A stretch of 64,000 bases of DNA from Actinocorallia sp039871655 (GTDB taxonomy: Bacteria > Actinomycetota > Actinomycetes > Streptosporangiales > Streptosporangiaceae), in NCBI RefSeq assembly GCF_039871655.1, contig NZ_JBDPLZ010000006.1:368707-432706 (forward strand), read 5' to 3'. The stretch's first letter is position 1; each line of letters begins with the position of its first letter. The translations under genes and the position numbers were made by a program. A model generated the notes under the pieces. The model worked only from the letters and a program-made list of their open reading frames with translations. It made no database searches and was not told the origin of the DNA. Positions 1 through 7,914 of the stretch are shown here, piece by piece.

Positions 1-1125
1 ATGGCCCGGATCCCCGTGCTGGAACACCACGTGGGCACCGACCGGCTGGCCCGTTGGCACGCGATGGCCGGCCGCTACACGGTCGGCCTCGCCCTCGCGC
101 ACACCCTGACGATCCTCTGGGGCTACACGCTGACCTCGCGGACCGACCCGGTCACCCAGACGGTGGACGTCCTCCACTACCCGGAGATGCTCAAAGGCAC
201 CCTGGGGTTCCTGCTGATGCTGCTGGTCGGCGCCACCTCGGCGCGGGCGGCCCGGCGCAGGCTGCCCTACGAGGCGTGGCACCTGATCCACATGAGTTCT
301 TATCTGGCGGTCTTCGCCGCCTTCTCGCACCAGCTGGTCCTCGGTGCCCAGTTCGTCGCCTCCCCCCTCGCCCGGGTGTTCTGGTACGCGCTGTACCTCT
401 CGGCCGCGGCGCTCCTCGCCTGGTACCGGTTCCTGACGCCCATCGTCATCGCCTTCCGGCACCGGATGCGGGTGGCGGAGGTCCGGGTGGAGAGCCCCGG
501 CGTCGTGTCGGTGTACGTGACCGGACGGAGGCTCGACGAGCTCGGCGCCCGCGCCGGCCAGTTCTTCCGCTGGAGGTTCCTGGCGCCCGACCTGTGGTGG
601 GCCGCCAATCCCTACTCGCTGTCGGCCGCGCCCCGACCGGACCTGCTGCGGATCACCGTGAAGGCGGCCGGCCGCCACAGCGCGGCGCTGGCGGACCTGC
701 GGCCCGGCACCCGGATCTGGGCGGAGGGCCCCTACGGAGCCCTCACCGCGGACCGGATGGAGAGCGGCCGCGCCCTGCTGCTGGGCGGCGGAGTCGGCAT
801 CACCCCGCTGCGCGCCCTGTTCGAGACGCTCCCCGGCGACCTCACGCTGGTCTACCTGGCCCGTACCCCCGAGGACCTGGCCCTGCGCGAAGAACTCGAA
901 GCCCTCGCCGCGGCCCGGGGAGCGCGAGCCGTCTTCTTCGTCGACGAGCCCGCCGGGCACCGGCTGCCGCTCACCGCGAGCTCGCTGCGGCGGGTGGTGC
1001 CCGACCTGCCCACCCGGGACGTGTACCTGTGCGGTCCGCCCGGCATGGCGCGGGCGGCACGGACCGCGCTGCGCGAAGCCGGAGTCCCCCGCCATCGGAT
1101 CCATCACGAGTCCTTCGAATTCTGA
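1..1125 (+). CDS. Ferric-reductase-like flavocytochrome, 5' end cut off by the window
   Basis: A membrane flavocytochrome that probably passes electrons from NAD(P)H through FAD and haem across the membrane. The first ~150 residues are hydrophobic helices with histidines (AHTLTI, WHLIHMSSYLAVF) that fit haem ligands of the ferric-reductase transmembrane domain. After residue ~155 comes a ferredoxin-reductase module: FAD motif NPYSLSA near 203, nucleotide motif LLLGGGVGITPLRALF near 260, and YLCGPPGMARAA near 341. An ATG falls exactly at base 1, but family members have one or two more helices upstream, so I read it as 5'-truncated. It lies 12 bases before an FMN-binding protein gene and is probably co-transcribed with that gene and apbE. 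The natural partner and final acceptor are unknown. Confidence 0.85.
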   Translation: MARIPVLEHHVGTDRLARWHAMAGRYTVGLALAHTLTILWGYTLTSRTDPVTQTVDVLHYPEMLKGTLGFLLMLLVGATSARAARRRLPYEAWHLIHMSSYLAVFAAFSHQLVLGAQFVASPLARVFWYALYLSAAALLAWYRFLTPIVIAFRHRMRVAEVRVESPGVVSVYVTGRRLDELGARAGQFFRWRFLAPDLWWAANPYSLSAAPRPDLLRITVKAAGRHSAALADLRPGTRIWAEGPYGALTADRMESGRALLLGGGVGITPLRALFETLPGDLTLVYLARTPEDLALREELEALAAARGARAVFFVDEPAGHRLPLTASSLRRVVPDLPTRDVYLCGPPGMARAARTALREAGVPRHRIHHESFEF

Positions 1126-1137
1126 GGAGTCACGACC

Positions 1138-1590
1138 ATGCGCCGTGCCCTGATCACCACCGGCACGACCCTCGCCGGGATCGTCCTGCTGCTCTCCCTC
1201 AAACCCCATGAGAGCACGCTCCACAACGCCTCGGCACCGTTGTCCACAGGCGACGTGCCCGGCCCGGAGACCCGGGCGAGCCAGCCCGCCGGTCCGACCG
1301 CCACGTCCGGCAACGGCACCTTCATCGGAGACGCCGTCCAGACCGAGTTCGGCACCGTGCAGGTGAGGATCACCGTGCGGGACGGCGCGCTGGCCAAGGT
1401 CGACGTCCTGCGGTATCCCGACGAGGACCGCAAGTCCGTCGCGATCTCCAGGTTCGCCCTTCCCCGGCTGACGGAGAGGACGATGGCCGCCGGAAACGCC
1501 CAGATCGACACGCTCTCCGGGGCCACGTACACCAGCGAGGGCTACCGCCGGTCTCTGCAGAGCGCATTGGACCAAGCCGGTGTCCGCTGA
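1138..1590 (+). CDS. Membrane-anchored FMN-binding domain protein
   Basis: A 150-residue protein with one N-terminal hydrophobic segment (about residues 5-21), a Pro/Thr/Ser-rich linker, and an FMN-binding domain (PF04205 type). The motif DTLSGATYTSEGY contains S127-G-A-T130. In this family the threonine receives FMN through a phosphoester bond made by ApbE, and the apbE gene overlaps this gene by 11 bases. The likely job is as an extracytoplasmic one-electron carrier fed by the flavocytochrome just upstream. A GAGGAG ribosome site lies about 9 bases before the ATG. The family and covalent flavinylation are known; the electron partner is inferred from neighbourhood only. Confidence 0.88.
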   Translation: MRRALITTGTTLAGIVLLLSLKPHESTLHNASAPLSTGDVPGPETRASQPAGPTATSGNGTFIGDAVQTEFGTVQVRITVRDGALAKVDVLRYPDEDRKSVAISRFALPRLTERTMAAGNAQIDTLSGATYTSEGYRRSLQSALDQAGVR

Positions 1591-2365
1591 GTCCTCCCTC
1601 CGCTTGGTCGAACCCGCCATGGGCACCGTGTTCTCCTTCGACGTCCGCACCCCCGCGACGGACGAGATCCACGCGGCCCTGACGTCCGCCGTCGCCTGGC
1701 TCCACCACGTGGACGCCCTGTTCTCCACCTACCGGCCCGGCAGCCAGATCAGCCGACTCGGCCGCGGCGAACTCACCGTCGGGGAGTGCGCTCCGGAGGT
1801 CCGCGAGGTCCTGGACCGGTGCCGCGAGCTCTCCGAGGAGACCGGCGGCCGGTTCAGCAGCACGCCGGCCGGGCGGCTCGACCCCAGCGGCCTGGTCAAG
1901 GGCTGGGCCGTCGAGCGGGCCTCCGACCTCCTGTACGAGGCGGGCGCGCTCGACCACTGCGTCAACGGAGGCGGGGACGTCCAGACCCGGGGCGAGGCCG
2001 CGCCGGGCCGTCCGTGGCGTATCGGCCTGGCCCACCCCGCCGACCACGAAGCGGTGGCCGCCGTCGTGGAGGGCCGGGATCTGGCCGTCGCGACCTCCGG
2101 CACCGCCGAACGCGGCGCGCACATCACCGACCCGCGCACCGGACGGCCCGCCTCCGCCCTGCTGTCCCTCACCCTCGTGGGCCGTCGTCTCGCCACGGTC
2201 GACGCCCTGGCCACGGCCGTGTTCGCGATGGGCGAGGAGGCCGAGGACTGGCTCAGGTCCAGGCCCGGCCTGCACGCCTACGCCGTCACCGCCGACCACC
2301 GCGTCTGGTCGACGCCCGGTTTCCCCTTCGCCGCCCCTCTCGGGGCGCCCTGCCACGCGGTCTGA
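1580..2365 (+). CDS. apbE: FAD:protein FMN transferase (ApbE family)
   Basis: 261 residues. ApbE enzymes cleave FAD and attach FMN to a threonine of target proteins outside the membrane. Recognisable family segments are AMGTVFSFDV near residue 14, DPSGLVKGWAVERA near 96, NGGGDVQTRG near 128, VATSGTAERGAHITDPRTG near 172 and TVDALATAVFAMG near 205. The GTG start lies inside the end of the FMN-binding gene, so the two are translationally coupled, and that gene encodes the obvious substrate. No signal peptide is evident in this short form, so its location is uncertain. Confidence 0.9.
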   Translation: MSAESSLRLVEPAMGTVFSFDVRTPATDEIHAALTSAVAWLHHVDALFSTYRPGSQISRLGRGELTVGECAPEVREVLDRCRELSEETGGRFSSTPAGRLDPSGLVKGWAVERASDLLYEAGALDHCVNGGGDVQTRGEAAPGRPWRIGLAHPADHEAVAAVVEGRDLAVATSGTAERGAHITDPRTGRPASALLSLTLVGRRLATVDALATAVFAMGEEAEDWLRSRPGLHAYAVTADHRVWSTPGFPFAAPLGAPCHAV

Positions 2366-2413
2366 GAGAGCCGGGCACCGGCTCCGGGTCATGCGCGGAT
2401 CTTCCGGCTCGAG

Positions 2414-2554
2414 GTGGAGCGTCTGAATGCCTTCTCCGACGGGGTACTCGTCGCGGCCGAGCTCACCTGGCTCCTGCTCGTCCCCGGACGGCTCCTCGTC
2501 CTCCGCCGCCTCCACCGGAGCGTCCGGGGCGACGGTCAGGAGCGGCGGAGGTAG
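2414..2554 (+). pseudogene. Possible remnant of a TMEM175-like (DUF1211) membrane protein
   Basis: A 46-codon GTG-started frame begins VERLNAFSDGVLVAAELTWL. The R-x-x-x-FSD-G-V signature opens the first helix of TMEM175/DUF1211 potassium-channel-like proteins. After one hydrophobic stretch the frame becomes arginine-rich and stops, overlapping the end of the opposite-strand TetR gene. A whole family member is about 200 residues, so this would be only the first helix. The match rests on a short motif and could be chance. Confidence 0.3.
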
Positions 2555-3117
2555 GGCTCCAAGAGCTCGTGGGTGAGGGCGCGGGCCCTGTCCTCGGAGA
2601 GCGTGCCGTTCTCGAGCAGCACGGAAGCGCGCTGGACGACGGCCTGGATCAGCTCGCCCATCGTCCCGGGATCGTCGCAGCCCAGAGCGATGAGCGCCTC
2701 GTCCAAAGGCGTGCGCAGTTGGTCGTGCAGGACCTTGCTGGACTCGGCCAGGACCTCCGCGCGGGCGAAGGAGGCCAGCCCGCGGGCGATGGCGTGCTCG
2801 CCGGACGCCACCAGATGGAGGTTGGCGTCCACGTAGGCCAAGGCACGGTCCGCGGGGGTGTCCGCCTCCTCGACCCGCGCCGTGACGTAGGCCGCCCATC
2901 GGGGGAACATGTCGACGATGACGGCTTCCAGCAGGTCGTCCTTGGAGCTGAAGTACTGGTAGATGCTGGAGCGGGCCAGGCCGGTGCGTTTGGCGACCGC
3001 GGCCAGGCTCGGCGTCTCGCTCCCGCCCTGGGCGAGGATGTCCCGTGCCGCGTTCAGGATGGCTCTGCGCTGCATGGCGCGGTGCTCCACTACGGTGGCC
3101 GCCTGAATTTTCGGCAC
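2536..3117 (-). CDS. TetR-family transcriptional regulator
   Basis: 193 residues. The N-terminal 60 residues form a TetR helix-turn-helix (AILNAARDILAQGG, then LAAVAKRTGLARSSIYQYF). The rest is an all-helical ligand-binding domain with no recognised effector. It is the last gene of a same-strand group after an ABC ATPase (19-base gap) and an FtsX-like permease, so it most likely represses that exporter and itself. The inverted repeats upstream of the permease (5002-5031) are the best candidate operator. Confidence 0.9.
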   Translation of the reverse strand: MPKIQAATVVEHRAMQRRAILNAARDILAQGGSETPSLAAVAKRTGLARSSIYQYFSSKDDLLEAVIVDMFPRWAAYVTARVEEADTPADRALAYVDANLHLVASGEHAIARGLASFARAEVLAESSKVLHDQLRTPLDEALIALGCDDPGTMGELIQAVVQRASVLLENGTLSEDRARALTHELLEPYLRRS

Positions 3118-3136
3118 GGGACTCCTACCTCTGTTC

Positions 3137-3847
3137 CTACTCGACGCGTGTGAGCTTGCCGTCGACCATCTCGTAGACGGTGTCGCAGTGGCTCAACACG
3201 TCATGATCGTGGGTGACCATGACGGTGGCCACCTTGTGTTCCTTGGTCTCGCGGGCGAGCAGTTCCACGACCTCGTGGCTGCGCTGCCGGTCGAGGGCGG
3301 CGGTCGGCTCGTCCACCAGGAGCAGGCTCGGCCCCGTCATGAGGGCGCGGGCGATGCCCACCCGCTGGCGTTCGCCGCCGGAGAGCTGATGCGGGCGGCG
3401 GTTCGCCTTCTCCGCCAGACCGACCTCGGCGAGCAGCTTCTTGGGGTCGCGTCCGGTCTTCTTACCGAACTTGGTCATCAGGCGGAGCTGGTCCTCGGCC
3501 GTCAGCGCGGGGATCAGGTTGCCCGACTGGAAGACGAACCCGACGCATTCCCGACGCAGCGCCGTGCGCGTCTTCTTACCGGCCACCGTCATGTCGCGCC
3601 CGGCGACCATCACGGTGCCGGAGGTCGGCGTCGCCAGGCCGCCGGCGACGGCCAGCAGGCTCGACTTACCGGAGCCGGAAGGCCCGACGATGGCGACGAA
3701 CTCGCCCGGTTCGACGACGAGGGACACGTCGCTCAGCGCGTGGACGACGTCCTCGCCGTCGCCGATCTGCAGGTTCACGTCCCGCATGACGAGTCCGGAG
3801 GCGGCTTGCTCGGATCGTGCCTCGGGCACGGTTTCGGCCGGTTTCAT
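3137..3847 (-). CDS. ABC transporter ATP-binding protein (LolD/MacB type)
   Basis: 236 residues. Walker A is GPSGSGKS near residue 55, the Q-loop is FVFQSGNLIP, the signature is LSGGERQRVGIARAL near 155, and Walker B is LLLVDEPTAALD, followed by a VTHD switch histidine. The layout matches ATPases that pair with FtsX/MacB-type permeases in export or envelope-stress resistance. It overlaps the end of the permease gene by 4 bases. The first 15 residues (MKPAETVPEARSEQA) are a polar extension. The substrate cannot be read from the sequence. Confidence 0.93.
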   Translation of the reverse strand: MKPAETVPEARSEQAASGLVMRDVNLQIGDGEDVVHALSDVSLVVEPGEFVAIVGPSGSGKSSLLAVAGGLATPTSGTVMVAGRDMTVAGKKTRTALRRECVGFVFQSGNLIPALTAEDQLRLMTKFGKKTGRDPKKLLAEVGLAEKANRRPHQLSGGERQRVGIARALMTGPSLLLVDEPTAALDRQRSHEVVELLARETKEHKVATVMVTHDHDVLSHCDTVYEMVDGKLTRVE

Positions 3848-4968
3848 CGGCTGCCTCCAAGGGCGGTCAGGGGGTCGACTGCGGTGATGCGCAGCACCGC
3901 GCCGAGCGCGCCCACCACGCCGAGGGCGATGAGCAGCGCGGAGGCCGCCGCGACGGCACCGGCCTCGAGTGCGAACGGGGCGGTGCCGCCGATCATGCTG
4001 CCGAGTCCGACGCCGACGGCGACACCGGCGCCCACGGACAGGAGCAGGAGGATGAGCGCCTGGGCGATGGCGTCGCGCAGCAGGTAGCCGGTGGACGCGC
4101 CCATGGCGCGCACGACGGCGATCTCCTGCTTGCGCTGGATCGTCAGGACGGTGAAGAACGCGCCGACGACCAGCGCGGAGATGGCGTAGAGGAACACCTC
4201 GATCAGCGTCAGGGTCGACGTCTCGGCGGTGTAGCCCGGCGAGGCTCCGAACGCCTCCTTCAGGGCCAGGGTCTCGGTTCCGGCCGCCTTGTCGGCCGCG
4301 GCCGCGTCGGCGGGCTCGCCCTTCACCGCCACCGCGGTGATCTCCTCGTAGGCGCGCGCGGGCACCTCGTCACCGGGGCCCGCGCCGATCTTCACCTCCT
4401 GCCAGGTGCGCAGCGGCACGTAGCCGACGTCCACGTGCCCGTAGGTGTGCTGGTCGGCGAGCGTCCCCACGACCTTGAGGCGGGTGCCGATCCGGTCGAT
4501 CGTGATGGTGTCTCCGAGCTTGACCCCGGCGTCCACCGCCGTCTTGCTCACCACGATCCCGGCCGGCTCGGCGCCGCTCAGCCGCGCTCCCTCGGCGACG
4601 GCGGGGGAGAGGAAGGAGCCCGTCTCCACTCCGAACAGCGCGAGGTCGATCTCGACTCCGCTGTCGCTCTTGCCGTTGACCAGGGCGTTCCCGAAGGGAG
4701 CCGCCTCCTCCACGCCCTTCTGCCCGGCCCAGGTCTTGACGGCGTCGGTCTTCACCACGCTGCGGGAGAAGGCGGCGTCGTGCTGCACTCCCTCCTCGAA
4801 CGCGAAGGACGTCACCGGAAGCCGCTGCAACCCGGACACGCCGTCGTTGACCAGACCCACCGACAACCCGGACAGCAGCACCATGAGAACGGCGATCAAC
4901 GCCACGACGGCGCCCATGAGCCCGAACCGGGCCCGGGCGAACTTGAGTTCCCTGAGGGCTAGAAACAT
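3844..4968 (-). CDS. FtsX-like ABC transporter permease
   Basis: About 374 residues starting at MFLALRELKFARARFG. This start leaves the usual amphipathic lead-in before the first helix (LMGAVVALIAVLMVLLSGLSVG); an in-frame ATG lies 24 bases upstream. Between helix 1 and a C-terminal three-helix FtsX domain (about residues 255-365) lies a large extracytoplasmic domain, the MacB/FtsX arrangement. It is first in the transcription unit permease-ATPase-TetR. The remains of a two-component system lie immediately upstream on the same strand, and such systems often control exporters of this kind. Confidence 0.9.
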   Translation of the reverse strand: MFLALRELKFARARFGLMGAVVALIAVLMVLLSGLSVGLVNDGVSGLQRLPVTSFAFEEGVQHDAAFSRSVVKTDAVKTWAGQKGVEEAAPFGNALVNGKSDSGVEIDLALFGVETGSFLSPAVAEGARLSGAEPAGIVVSKTAVDAGVKLGDTITIDRIGTRLKVVGTLADQHTYGHVDVGYVPLRTWQEVKIGAGPGDEVPARAYEEITAVAVKGEPADAAAADKAAGTETLALKEAFGASPGYTAETSTLTLIEVFLYAISALVVGAFFTVLTIQRKQEIAVVRAMGASTGYLLRDAIAQALILLLLSVGAGVAVGVGLGSMIGGTAPFALEAGAVAAASALLIALGVVGALGAVLRITAVDPLTALGGSR

Positions 4969-5001
4969 GTGCCCCGCCCCTCGGGCGAGCACGTTATCGA
5001 C

Positions 5002-5031
5002 ATCATGTCAGCATGATACCGACGCCTCGTC
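5002..5031. promoter_or_regulatory. Two inverted repeats upstream of the ABC exporter operon
   Basis: ATCATG-TCAG-CATGAT (5002-5017) is a perfect inverted repeat. It is followed at once by CCGACG-CCT-CGTCGG (5020-5031). They lie 34-63 bases before the permease start, in the gap after the response-regulator gene. The first is a plausible operator for the TetR protein of this operon. The second could be the response regulator's transcript end. Confidence 0.45.
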
Positions 5032-5067
5032 GGCAACTTGGGTGACCCCATCTCTCCGGGCCGGGGT

Positions 5068-5460
5068 TCACCCGGACGAGCGCAGGAGTCGCACCACGGC
5101 GGCGACACGGCGGTGGCGGGTGTCGTCGTCGGGCGGCAGGCCGAGCTTGGCGAAGATGCGCTGGGTGTGCTTCTCGACCGCCCCGACGGTGACCACCAGC
5201 TCCCCCGCGATCGAGGCGTTGGAGCGGCCCTCCGCCATCAGCGTGAGCACCTCGCGCTCGCGGGGCGTCAGCGCGGCGAGCGGATCGCGCCGCCGGTCCA
5301 TCAGGCCGCGCACGACGGCCGGGTCGAGCACCGTCCCGCCGCCGGCCACGGTCTCGAGCGCTTCCAGGAACTCGTCGATCTCGCTGACGCGGTCCTTGAG
5401 CAGGTAGCCGACGCCGCTCGGGTCGTCGGCGAACAGGTCCTCGGCGACGGCCACCCGCAT
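5068..5460 (-). CDS. Response regulator lacking most of its receiver domain (LuxR/NarL output)
   Basis: 130 residues. The first eight (MRVAVAED) are the normal start of a NarL-type receiver with its acidic pair. Residue 9 then jumps directly to FADDPSGVGYLLKDRV, which in family members is the end of the receiver after beta-5. About 75-80 codons, including the phosphate-accepting aspartate, are missing while the frame is kept. The linker and LuxR helix-turn-helix (LTPREREVLTLMAEGRSNASIAGEL, residues ~64-125) are intact. The protein could bind DNA but could not be phosphorylated normally. Its ATG shares one base with the kinase stop codon. It is either a decayed gene or a constitutive regulator. 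Confidence 0.75.
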   Translation of the reverse strand: MRVAVAEDLFADDPSGVGYLLKDRVSEIDEFLEALETVAGGGTVLDPAVVRGLMDRRRDPLAALTPREREVLTLMAEGRSNASIAGELVVTVGAVEKHTQRIFAKLGLPPDDDTRHRRVAAVVRLLRSSG

Positions 5461-6751
5461 CAGTGCCGGTCCACCGGGACGCGTGCCCTCACCGCGGTCG
5501 GGCCGCCGACCGGGGAGGTCACGGTCAGCTCGCCCTCGACCGCCTCGACCCGGCGGGCCAGCCCGGCCAGGCCGAGGCCCTTGCCCTCGTGCGCGCCGCC
5601 GACCCCGTCGTCGGACACCTCCACCTCAAGCCACATACCGGACATCGTGACACGGACCTCGGCCCCGCGGGCCCCGCTGTGCTTGGCGACGTTGGTGAGG
5701 GCCTCGGCGACCACGAAGTAGGCGGCCGTCTCCACGTGCGGCGGCAGCCCGTCCGGCACGTCCACGTCGACCTCCGCGGGCACCGGGCAACCCTGCGCCA
5801 TCTCCTCCACCGCGGCGGCCAGACCACGGTCCACCAGCAGAGGCGGGGCGATGCCGCGCGAGAGCGACCGCAGCTCGGCGACCGTCTCGGTGGCCTGACG
5901 GCGGGCGTCCTCGATGATCTCCTCTGCCCGCTCGGGATCGGCGTGGACCTGGCGGCGGGCCCGGCCGAGGTCCATCGCCAGGCGCACCAGCCGCTGCTGC
6001 GGGCCGTCGTGGATGTCACGCTCGAGACGGCGCAGCGACTCCGCCTCGGCCGTCCGCGCCGCGTCGCGCGACCCCTCGGCCCGGACGACCCGGCCCTGCA
6101 GCTCCGCGCGGCCGCACAGCAGAGCCGCGGCCAGGCCGGCGTGCGTCAGCGCGGCCGCCCTCATCACCCAGGGCAGAGTGAGCAACGCGAAGACGCCGAA
6201 CCCGGTGTGGAGCGCGATCTCGGGCCGACGCCCCTCGCCCAGCCCGATGATCGACGCCAGGGTGACGCCGTCGCCGTCCACCGGCAGGAAGGGCTCCCAG
6301 TACCAGTAGGTCAGCCCGCCGCCGACGGCCGCCCACCAGGCCACCGCCACCGAGAAAGCGATCGTGCCGGTCAGGAGGCCCACCAGCGACCACACGACGT
6401 CCAGCCGGCTCTGCGGGTCGCGCAAGGGCGTGAGGACCCGCCGCACGATGCCGTCGCCCTCGCGCCCCGCAGGTAGCGGGGCCCGGGCGCGACCCGCCCC
6501 AGCATGCCGCGAAGCCGCGTCCGTTCGGCCACCGCGAACCCACGGGCGATCAGCACCGCCAGGGCCACCAGTGCGAACCCGACGCCCAGGACCGACAGCC
6601 CGAGCCCCGTCGCGAGCACCGACGCCACCACCACGAAGGCGGCCAGAGAGATCGGAAAGGCCGTGAGCGCATAGGCGGAGTCGAGCAGCACGCGCCGTAC
6701 GCCGCGTATACGAACCGGAGGCCGTTCAAGCCGCATCGTGGTCGTCGTCAT
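5460..6751 (-). pseudogene. Sensor histidine kinase (HisKA_3 type) broken by a frameshift
   Basis: The kinase is in two frames. The first covers 6751 to about 6458 (MTTTTMRLERPPV, two membrane helices, ending RVAPGPRYLRGAR). The second continues as GIVRRVLTPLRDPQSRLDVVW and runs to the stop at 5460. One missing base in a C/G run near 6457-6459 explains the break; restoring it gives a normal ~430-residue protein with an N-terminal multi-helix sensor, the H-box RDIHDGPQQRLV and the ATPase motifs EALTNVAKHSG and GKGLGLAGL. The second part alone has a GTG at 6446 and could give a shortened kinase of 328 residues. The partner regulator is also defective. Confidence 0.8.
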
Positions 6752-6932
6752 TCCCCCATACTTCTCACCGTCCGAAGCCGACGGTATCCGGCCAGCCCGA
6801 CACTTCCAGGTCCGGCCGCCGGGAACTCCCCGGGTGCGGGACCTTCCGTCCGCCTCTCGCCGACGACGCTCCGGTAGAGCCCGCACGCGGCTTCCAGATC
6901 AGCGGGTGGAGAAGATCCGGTCGAACCGGTGG

Positions 6933-7793
6933 TCAGCCGAGGCGGTCCGGGGCGGGGACGGCGTGTTCGGCGGCGCGGCTGACCTCCTCCCAGGCCGCCC
7001 AGGTCTCCATGCGGCGGCGGGAGATGTCGAAGGCCAGGTCGTAGACCATGCTGCCGAGGAGCAGACGCGGCGGCGGGTCGTCGGAGGCGACGAGCTTCAT
7101 GACGGCCTCGGCGGCCAGGCGCGGGTCGCTGTCGACCGACCCTTCAGCCCACTGCTTCTGCATTTCGGCGCGCAGCGGGCCGTACGCCTCCAGCGGTTCG
7201 GTCATCGTCATGCCGGTGGAGTACAGGTCGGTCCAGTAGCCGCCGGGCTCGACGATGGTGACCTTGACCCCGAACGAGGCGGCCTCCGCGGCCAGCGCCT
7301 CACTCATGCCCTCCAGCGCGAACTTGCTCGCGCTGTACATGCCGTTGCAGGGGAACCCGCCCAGCGCGCCGATGCTGGAGATCTGCAGGATGCGGCCCGA
7401 GCCCTGAGCCCGCAGGTAAGGCATGACGGCCTGGCTCACCCACAGGGCTCCGAAGAAGTTCACCTCCATCTGGGCGCGGGCCTGGGCCTCGGTGAACTCT
7501 TCGACCATGCCCATGAACAACGATCCGGCGTTGTTGACGACGACGTCGAGTCGCCCGAAGCGCCCGACGGCCTCGGCGACGGCGGCGAAGACGGCGTCGC
7601 GGTCGGTGACGTCCAGGGGCAGGGCCAGCAGCCGGCCTTCGTGCTCGGCGGCGAGCCCGTCGAGCGGAGCGATGCCGCGCGCCACGGCGACGACCCTGTC
7701 GCCCGCTTCGAGGGCGGCTCGGGTGAAAGCCCTGCCGAGGCCCTTGCTGGCACCGGTGACGAACCAGACACGGCTTGCGGGGGAGGTGGTCAT
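6933..7793 (-). CDS. Short-chain dehydrogenase/reductase
   Basis: 286 residues with a classical SDR Rossmann fold: nucleotide motif TGASKGLGRAF at residues 13-23, NNAGSLFMG near 89, and the catalytic YSASK near 157. The basic residue in the glycine motif suggests NADP(H). It is divergent from a TetR gene across a 121-base gap holding two copies of the same palindrome, so the TetR protein probably represses it. A GAAGGAGA ribosome site precedes the ATG. Substrate unknown. Confidence 0.9.
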   Translation of the reverse strand: MTTSPASRVWFVTGASKGLGRAFTRAALEAGDRVVAVARGIAPLDGLAAEHEGRLLALPLDVTDRDAVFAAVAEAVGRFGRLDVVVNNAGSLFMGMVEEFTEAQARAQMEVNFFGALWVSQAVMPYLRAQGSGRILQISSIGALGGFPCNGMYSASKFALEGMSEALAAEAASFGVKVTIVEPGGYWTDLYSTGMTMTEPLEAYGPLRAEMQKQWAEGSVDSDPRLAAEAVMKLVASDDPPPRLLLGSMVYDLAFDISRRRMETWAAWEEVSRAAEHAVPAPDRLG

Positions 7794-7820
7794 GGGTCTC
7801 CTTCACACGATTCATTGTTG

Positions 7821-7898
7821 AGACGATACGTCTCGTCTCGCTTGATGGACTCATGTTGCGCCACGGACACCCCTATGTCAAGACGGAACGTCTCGTCT
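7821..7898. promoter_or_regulatory. Twin TetR-type operators between SDR and tetR
   Basis: Two 18-base near-palindromes differ at only two positions: AGACGATACGTCTCGTCT (7821-7838) and AGACGGAACGTCTCGTCT (7881-7898). Their centres are exactly 60 bases apart. The right copy touches a TATAAG -10-like element (7901-7906) whose start point would fall almost on the tetR ATG, suggesting a leaderless message. The left copy lies 28 bases before the SDR start. Confidence 0.7.
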
Positions 7899-7914
7899 TA
7901 TATAAGCTTGGCGC

